Shown here in pieces: positions 59,808-64,000 of a stretch of 64,000 bases of DNA. The notes under the pieces were generated by a model. That model did not search any database and was not told the DNA's origin. It saw nothing but the letters and a program-made list of their open reading frames with translations. A program made the position numbers and the translations under genes. Every line of letters begins with the position of its first letter. Position 1 is the stretch's first letter. This DNA is from an uncultured Phycisphaerales bacterium. Lineage in GTDB: Bacteria; Planctomycetota; Phycisphaerae; Sedimentisphaerales; Anaerohalosphaeraceae. The stretch is taken from NCBI GenBank assembly GCA_937868095.1, contig CALMLO010000065.1, positions 52,572 through 116,571 on the forward strand, in the 5' to 3' direction.

Positions 59808-61049
59808 GTGCAGGTTAGTGAAGATCATCAGGCCTTGTCCGTTTTGAGGAAATTGGCCGGCGAACAGGGCTTTACCCTAGCCGGTGCTAAAATCCGCCGC
59901 AGTTCTTCCCGTTTTTGCCTGGGGGTTGAGCACGGGGATTACAATGGGACGGAACTGTTTGGGGTAGGGACAGACCGGTTTATCTGGATGGCTTACAAAC
60001 CCAACGGAACCGGCAAAATGCGTCTTTTCAGCGGCAATTTTCCTGACGATGGAGTTATTGAGTTTGCGCTCGGCTCTGTGCCGCCTCCCAAGTCTCCTCT
60101 CATTGCCGACACATGGGCCCGATTTCCCTATGGAGTGGATTTTATTTTGCGGCGGGAAGGGTATCCCCTCACGCAGGGGATGGATGCGGTTCTTTACGGA
60201 AACATTCCCGGCGGCGGTATGAGCCGTTCGGCCTCGCTTACTCTGAATCTGATTCTCTCGGTTCTGGATGTCAACGGCATTCACGAATCCGATTCGATGA
60301 AGATTGTCGATTTGGCGCAGGCCGTTGAAAATGACTATATCGGTTCCCCCTGCGGCAAGCTGGATCAGATTATGATTCTGTTTGCCAAAGAGGGGATGGG
60401 AACCCATTATCGTCCGTCTGACCGTTCAATTTCCTATGTGCCGCTGGGCAAGGGGGCGGCCGAATTCCGGATTGTGGTAATGGATACCGGCACCATCCGG
60501 CCCGGACTTGAAAAATCGACATACAAGATTCGTCGGGCTGAGTGTGAAGAAATGGTTCAGAAGGCCCAGTCGGCCGGCTTTCCCATCCGCTGTCTTGCCG
60601 ATATTCGAGAGGAGCGGCTCTATCGGCAAATCCGGGAGCGATTCGAAAAAGATGTTCCTCATTTGGTCAGCCGGATGACATATATCTATAAAGCACAAAA
60701 GCGTTTTTACGAGATGCTCGAGGCGTGGAAGAAGGGCGATATTGCCACGGTTGGCCGCATTTTCCGCGAGGATGGAATTGGTCTGCGTGATGAATATGTG
60801 ATATCGGGGCCGGAGCTGGAAACAATGTGTGATATCGCCCGTACAATTCCTGGTGTTCTCGGTGAACGCATGCTCGGCGGCGGGGATAAGGGGGCGGCGG
60901 GGGCTCTGGTATTGGCTGAGGGCAAAGACAAACTTAAACAAGCAGTTGAAATAGCGTATCCGCGGTCACGGCCGGCTTTTGCTGATCGTTTTGCCGTCCA
61001 TACGTGCAAAGTGGTAGAAGGAATCACAGTCCTGCAGGAACGGCTTTAA
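59808..61049 (+). CDS. GHMP-family sugar kinase, galactokinase-like
   Basis: A 413-residue GHMP kinase. A galactokinase-like signature near residue 36 is altered to LGVEHGDYNGTELF (canonical GEHTDYNGG). The ATP loop is GNIPGGGMSRSASLTLNLIL and motif 3 is ERMLGGGDKGAAGALVLAEG. The GTG at 59808 lies 7 bases after AAGGAG; a TTG at 59802 is less likely. Paired with the SGLT symporter, it would phosphorylate the imported sugar at C1. Galactose is the likely but unproved substrate; related GHMP kinases act on other hexoses. Confidence 0.78.
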   Translation: MQVSEDHQALSVLRKLAGEQGFTLAGAKIRRSSSRFCLGVEHGDYNGTELFGVGTDRFIWMAYKPNGTGKMRLFSGNFPDDGVIEFALGSVPPPKSPLIADTWARFPYGVDFILRREGYPLTQGMDAVLYGNIPGGGMSRSASLTLNLILSVLDVNGIHESDSMKIVDLAQAVENDYIGSPCGKLDQIMILFAKEGMGTHYRPSDRSISYVPLGKGAAEFRIVVMDTGTIRPGLEKSTYKIRRAECEEMVQKAQSAGFPIRCLADIREERLYRQIRERFEKDVPHLVSRMTYIYKAQKRFYEMLEAWKKGDIATVGRIFREDGIGLRDEYVISGPELETMCDIARTIPGVLGERMLGGGDKGAAGALVLAEGKDKLKQAVEIAYPRSRPAFADRFAVHTCKVVEGITVLQERL

Positions 61050-61226
61050 GTCTTTCTTGTTATAAATGGCTTCGAGTTGATTTTGCTGCCCTTTTCTGCT
61101 GCTGTTTTCTTTTTGCAGAGGGTAAAGGATTCAAATTGAAAAGTCGCTGGCGACCTGAAAATCAGCCAAGCGCTGCTAATAAGATTTTCGTTGTTAGCCC
61201 CATATGCAGATTATCTATTTATAACC

Positions 61227-62264
61227 ATGATTGTTCCAAAACAAAATAGCCGAATTTCGGATGTGGACTTTCAAAAAGCAATTCAACTGCTTGAAGGATC
61301 TTCCCAGATTGCAATTACAACTCACATTCGTCCGGATGGCGATGCCTGCGGATGTATGCGGGCTCTCATAGATGCCCTTTTGGCACACGGCAAGAAGGTC
61401 TTTCCGCTTTTTTTATCTCCTCCCGCTTCCTGGTATGCAGATTTGTTCGATAAGAAAGTGCCGGTCCTCGGCAACGATTTCAGCAGCGAGCAGCTGATGG
61501 AGGAACCCTGGCGAGAGTGTGATTTGCTTATCGTGGTGGATACCAACAGTCTCGTTCAATTGCCGGGGCTTGAAATGTGGTTTCAGCATGATGCCCCTCC
61601 CAAAAAGGTGCTTGTGATTGATCATCATTTGACCGGAGATGGTCTTGGAGATGTTCAGCTGGTTGATGCCAAAGCGGCTGCGGCGGGCGAGATTGTGTAC
61701 GATTTATTCAGAGCAGCCGGCTGGCCGATTACGCCTTCGATAGCCAAAGCGCTTTTTGTGGCCCTTTCCACGGATACCGGATGGTTTCGTTTTGGAAATG
61801 CAGACAGCCGCATTTTCCGCACCGCTGCGGAACTGATTGAGGCAGGCGCCCGGCCGGATGAGATCTACCGGATGATGTATCAGAGTTTTACTCCGGCTCG
61901 TCTGCGTCTGCTGGTTCGGATGCTGGACCATTTGGAATTGTATGAACAGGAGCAGATTGCGTCTCAATACCTTCTGCGAAAAGATTTTGAGGAAACGGGT
62001 GCGAAAGGGCCGGATACGGAAAATCTGATTGATGAATGCCAGCGAATCAAAACCGTGGAGGCGGCGTTTTTGCTGGTTGAACTTTCTGATGGACGGTTTC
62101 GCTGCTCTCTCCGAAGCAAGGGGAAGGTGGATGTTCGAGTGATTGCTCAAAAATATGGGGGCGGGGGGCATACCCTTGCGGCTGGTGTGACCGTGCCCGG
62201 ACCTCTGGAAGAGGCAAAGAGCAAAATTGTTCAGGAAATCGCCGAACAATTGAGGAAGAAATAA
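61227..62264 (+). CDS. DHH-family phosphoesterase, NrnA-like oligoribonuclease/pAp phosphatase
   Basis: A 345-residue DHH-DHHA1 protein: THIRPDGDACGC, LLIVVDTNS, VLVIDHHLTGDG (the DHH motif), ALSTDTGWFRFGNAD and the C-terminal GGGGHTLAAG. These match NrnA, which degrades short RNA oligomers and removes the 3' phosphate of pAp. The ATG at 61227 has no ribosome site; an upstream TATTTA at 61216-61221 could start transcription near the ATG, so a leaderless message is possible. The previous gene ends 177 bases upstream. It precedes the tRNA-23S unit by about 440 bases. Confidence 0.88.
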   Translation: MIVPKQNSRISDVDFQKAIQLLEGSSQIAITTHIRPDGDACGCMRALIDALLAHGKKVFPLFLSPPASWYADLFDKKVPVLGNDFSSEQLMEEPWRECDLLIVVDTNSLVQLPGLEMWFQHDAPPKKVLVIDHHLTGDGLGDVQLVDAKAAAAGEIVYDLFRAAGWPITPSIAKALFVALSTDTGWFRFGNADSRIFRTAAELIEAGARPDEIYRMMYQSFTPARLRLLVRMLDHLELYEQEQIASQYLLRKDFEETGAKGPDTENLIDECQRIKTVEAAFLLVELSDGRFRCSLRSKGKVDVRVIAQKYGGGGHTLAAGVTVPGPLEEAKSKIVQEIAEQLRKK

Positions 62265-62420
62265 GGTACGTTTCTAACGTATTGATTCATAAATAGATAG
62301 AAGCGTTTTGATGACTCCCAGAAATAGAAAGCGAAGAGAATTATGTTTCTTGAAAAAGACAGGAAATATCTACAAACAGCAAGGGAATATAAAAATTTTT
62401 GAAAAAAAATTAAAAAACTA

Positions 62421-62448
62421 TTGACGTTTTTTTAAGTATACTTATACT
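62421..62448 (+). promoter_or_regulatory. Strong promoter of the tRNA-23S rRNA operon
   Basis: TTGACG (62421-62426), 16-base spacer, TATACT (62443-62448), preceded by A/T tracts (62390-62418) that look like an UP element. It is the best promoter between the DHH gene and the tRNAs, and the rest of the 62265-62706 gap holds no gene. The transcript would begin near 62455. Confidence 0.78.
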
Positions 62449-62579
62449 GATTAGTCTGGAGGGGGTTAAGGGAGTGGTGATAAAGAAGAGATGGTTTTTA
62501 GATTTTGAAAAAAAATTTAAAATTCTGTTTTCTTGCTTGACTGCTCAGTGGAAGTGAGTAAACTTCCAAAACTCAGCCG

Positions 62580-62612
62580 ATGTCGCTGATAAAGTTGGGC
62601 AGCGACATTTTT
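62580..62612 (+). terminator. Terminator-like hairpin in the rRNA leader
   Basis: A 9-bp stem (ATGTCGCTG at 62580-62588 with CAGCGACAT at 62600-62608) followed by TTTT. It lies between the promoter and boxA. It could be a real attenuator overcome by antitermination, or an RNA-processing hairpin. Confidence 0.55.
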
Positions 62613-62614
62613 GT

Positions 62615-62627
62615 TGCTCTTTGGGAA
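62615..62627 (+). promoter_or_regulatory. boxA-like antitermination element in rRNA leader
   Basis: TGCTCTTTGGGAA resembles the rRNA boxA (TGCTCTTTAACAA), bound by NusB-NusE. It lies just after the terminator-like hairpin and 80 bases before tRNA-Ile. Confidence 0.6.
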
Positions 62628-62706
62628 ATGAAAAGACGATGGTTGATGCTTTAGAGCCGACTGGCCCTTGGGACGACGTCCTTGCTGTCAGGTGCGGCTA
62701 CCTGTC

Positions 62707-62780
<74 letters not shown>

Positions 62781-62823
62781 TTTTGATTAGGCGGTTGCTG
62801 CTGAAGCAATCGCATTGGGGTCC

Positions 62824-62896
62824 GGGGACGTAGCTCAGCTGGGAGAGCGCCGGCTTTGCAAGCCGGAAGTCGTGGGTTCGAGTCCCATCGTCTCCA
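62824..62896 (+). tRNA. tRNA-Ala (anticodon UGC)
   Basis: 73 bases: acceptor GGGGACG / CGTCTCC, anticodon stem CCGGC / GCCGG with TGC at 62857-62859, T-arm with GTTCGAGTC and discriminator A. CCA is not encoded. It lies 43 bases after tRNA-Ile and about 200 before 23S. Confidence 0.96.
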
Positions 62897-62954
62897 ATAA
62901 ATGGGTTTATCAGAAACAGCTGCTTTGTCGGCTGTCCTCTGAAAACAGAATAAA

Positions 62955-62966
62955 GCTCTTTGACAA
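62955..62966 (+). promoter_or_regulatory. boxA-like element before 23S
   Basis: GCTCTTTGACAA closely matches boxA and sits between tRNA-Ala and 23S, where rRNA operons commonly carry a second copy for antitermination. Confidence 0.65.
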
Positions 62967-63097
62967 GTGCAGATTGGTTGAATCGTGGGAAATGAAACAT
63001 CATTATGTTTTCATTCACCACTCAAGCGTCAACACCAACCAAAACGGTACACGCAAGTGTACCGTCGGCGAGAGGCCATGCAATCACTGATTGATAT

Positions 63098-64000
63098 GGT
63101 CAAGTTACTAAGAGTGTATGGGGGATGTCTTGGTGTCGAGAGGCGATGAAGGACGTGGTAGGCTGCGATAAGCCCGGGGCAGGAGCCGAACATCCGCTAA
63201 TCCCGGGATCTCCGAATGGGGAAACCCGACGGAAACGGGCAACCGTTTTCCGCCATCCTTGGCTGAATGCATAGGCCATGAGAAGCGAACGCAGGGAACT
63301 GAAACATCTTAGTACCTGCAGGAAAGGAAATCAATTGAGACTCCGTTAGTAGCGGCGAGCGAAAGCGGAAAAGCCCAAACCGAAAAGCTTGCTTTTTGGG
63401 GTTGTGGGCGTCGATCAGGAGTTACAAAGACACGATCAGCAAAACGGTCTGGAAAGTCCGGCCGCAGAAGGTGATAGCCCTGTATGCGAAAGATCAGTGT
63501 CCTCCGTTACGGTCGACGTACCAGAGTAGCACGGAGCTCGTGGAACTCCGTGTGAAGCTGGGGGGTCCACCCTCCAAGGCTAAGTACTCCTCGACAACCG
63601 ATAGTGAAAAGTAGCGCGAGCGAACGATGAAAAGAACCCCTACGAGGGGTGTGAAAAGGACCTGAAACCATACACTTACAAGCTGTAGGAGCCCTATGTC
63701 CGTCCTTCGGGACGGAAACGGGTGACTGCGTGCCTTTCGCATAATGAGCCGGCGAGTTGCTGTTTGTGGCCAGGTTAAGCACTTCAGGTGCGAAGCCGCA
63801 GCGAAAGCGAGTCTGAACAGGGCGTTGAGTCGCAAGCAGCAGACGCGAAACCAAGTGGTCAATCCATGGCCAGGTGGAAGGGGATGTAAAAATCCCTGGA
63901 CGACCGAACCCGTTAACGTTGAAAAGTTATGGGATGAGCTGTGGAGAGGAGTAAAAGTCTAATCAAACTTGGAGATAGCTCGTTCTCTCCGAAATAGCTT
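63098..64000 (+). rRNA. 23S ribosomal RNA, 5' ~900 nt (runs off window)
   Basis: The start GGTCAAGTTACTAAGAGTGT matches the 23S 5' end, and the strongly conserved GAGGCGATGAAGGACGTG follows. Further conserved blocks include GGAACTGAAACATCTTAGTA, AGTAGCGGCGAGCGAAAG and CGTTGAGTCGC. The rest lies to the right of the window. No 16S or 5S sequence is seen upstream. Confidence 0.97.

Noticed and set aside
62815..63090. A 91-residue frame reading DVAQLGERRLCKPEVVGSSP
   Set aside because: This is the well-known false translation of tRNA-Ala.
63396..63962. Several frames of 72-122 residues on both strands
   Set aside because: They fall inside 23S rRNA.

Overview
The window looks like a piece of a Planctomycetota chromosome, most probably Phycisphaerae/Sedimentisphaerales-like, of roughly even GC. 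This placement is inferred from gene content and no tree was built. The supporting signs are many Tat-exported Gfo/Idh/MocA oxidoreductases, DUF6807 and 3-keto-disaccharide-hydrolase (DUF1080) proteins, a mixed type II secretion/type IV pilus gene set, and a 23S rRNA gene with tRNA-Ile and tRNA-Ala but no 16S gene in front. Verrucomicrobiota or Lentisphaerota are weaker alternatives. I saw no insertion sequence, prophage or CRISPR array.

Layout. 1-1053 (minus): a truncated PAS histidine kinase with a small coupled membrane protein. 1210-8879 (plus): polA, then a UroD-like protein, a DUF6807 lipoprotein and two exported Gfo/Idh proteins, a small sugar-oxidation operon. 9301-25115 (plus): a secretion/pilus machine of major pseudopilin, a degenerate pseudopilin paralogue, minor pseudopilins, PilM/N/O/P-like inner-membrane proteins, a secretin, a TPR lipoprotein, an assembly ATPase and a platform protein. 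A signalling block (histidine kinase, receiver, HD-GYP phosphodiesterase, STAS protein) is built into the same gene train. 25261-27569: ftsW-murG. 27564-32415 (minus): an ABC exporter pair, a PatB/MalY aminotransferase and a PIN-TRAM membrane protein. 32688-36751 (plus): an unusual HATPase-REC-Hpt protein and clpB. 36778-37734 (minus): a quinone oxidoreductase.

38017-54325 (plus) is the most interesting part. It holds six Gfo/Idh oxidoreductases (five with Tat signals), two sugar-isomerase TIM barrels (one fused to a 3-keto-disaccharide-hydrolase-type domain), a HEAT-repeat protein, a seven-CxxCH cytochrome c, a b-type cytochrome-like membrane protein and an NCS1-like permease. I read it as an oxidoreductive route for glycosides: oxidise at C3, cleave the 3-keto-glycoside, then rearrange or reduce. 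A respiratory outlet for the electrons may be encoded alongside. The chemistry is known for the families; the cytochrome link is my inference. 54341-62264 (plus) adds a discoidin-like lipoprotein, an Agl23-like membrane glycosyltransferase, ApbE, an SGLT-type sodium/sugar symporter beside a galactokinase-like GHMP kinase, and an NrnA-type DHH phosphoesterase.

62421-64000: a strong promoter, a hairpin, boxA elements, tRNA-Ile(GAU), tRNA-Ala(UGC) and the first ~900 nt of a 23S rRNA gene, arranged as a transcription unit independent of 16S. Overlapping ATGA/GTGA or TGATG junctions are common, so most gene trains here are probably polycistronic.
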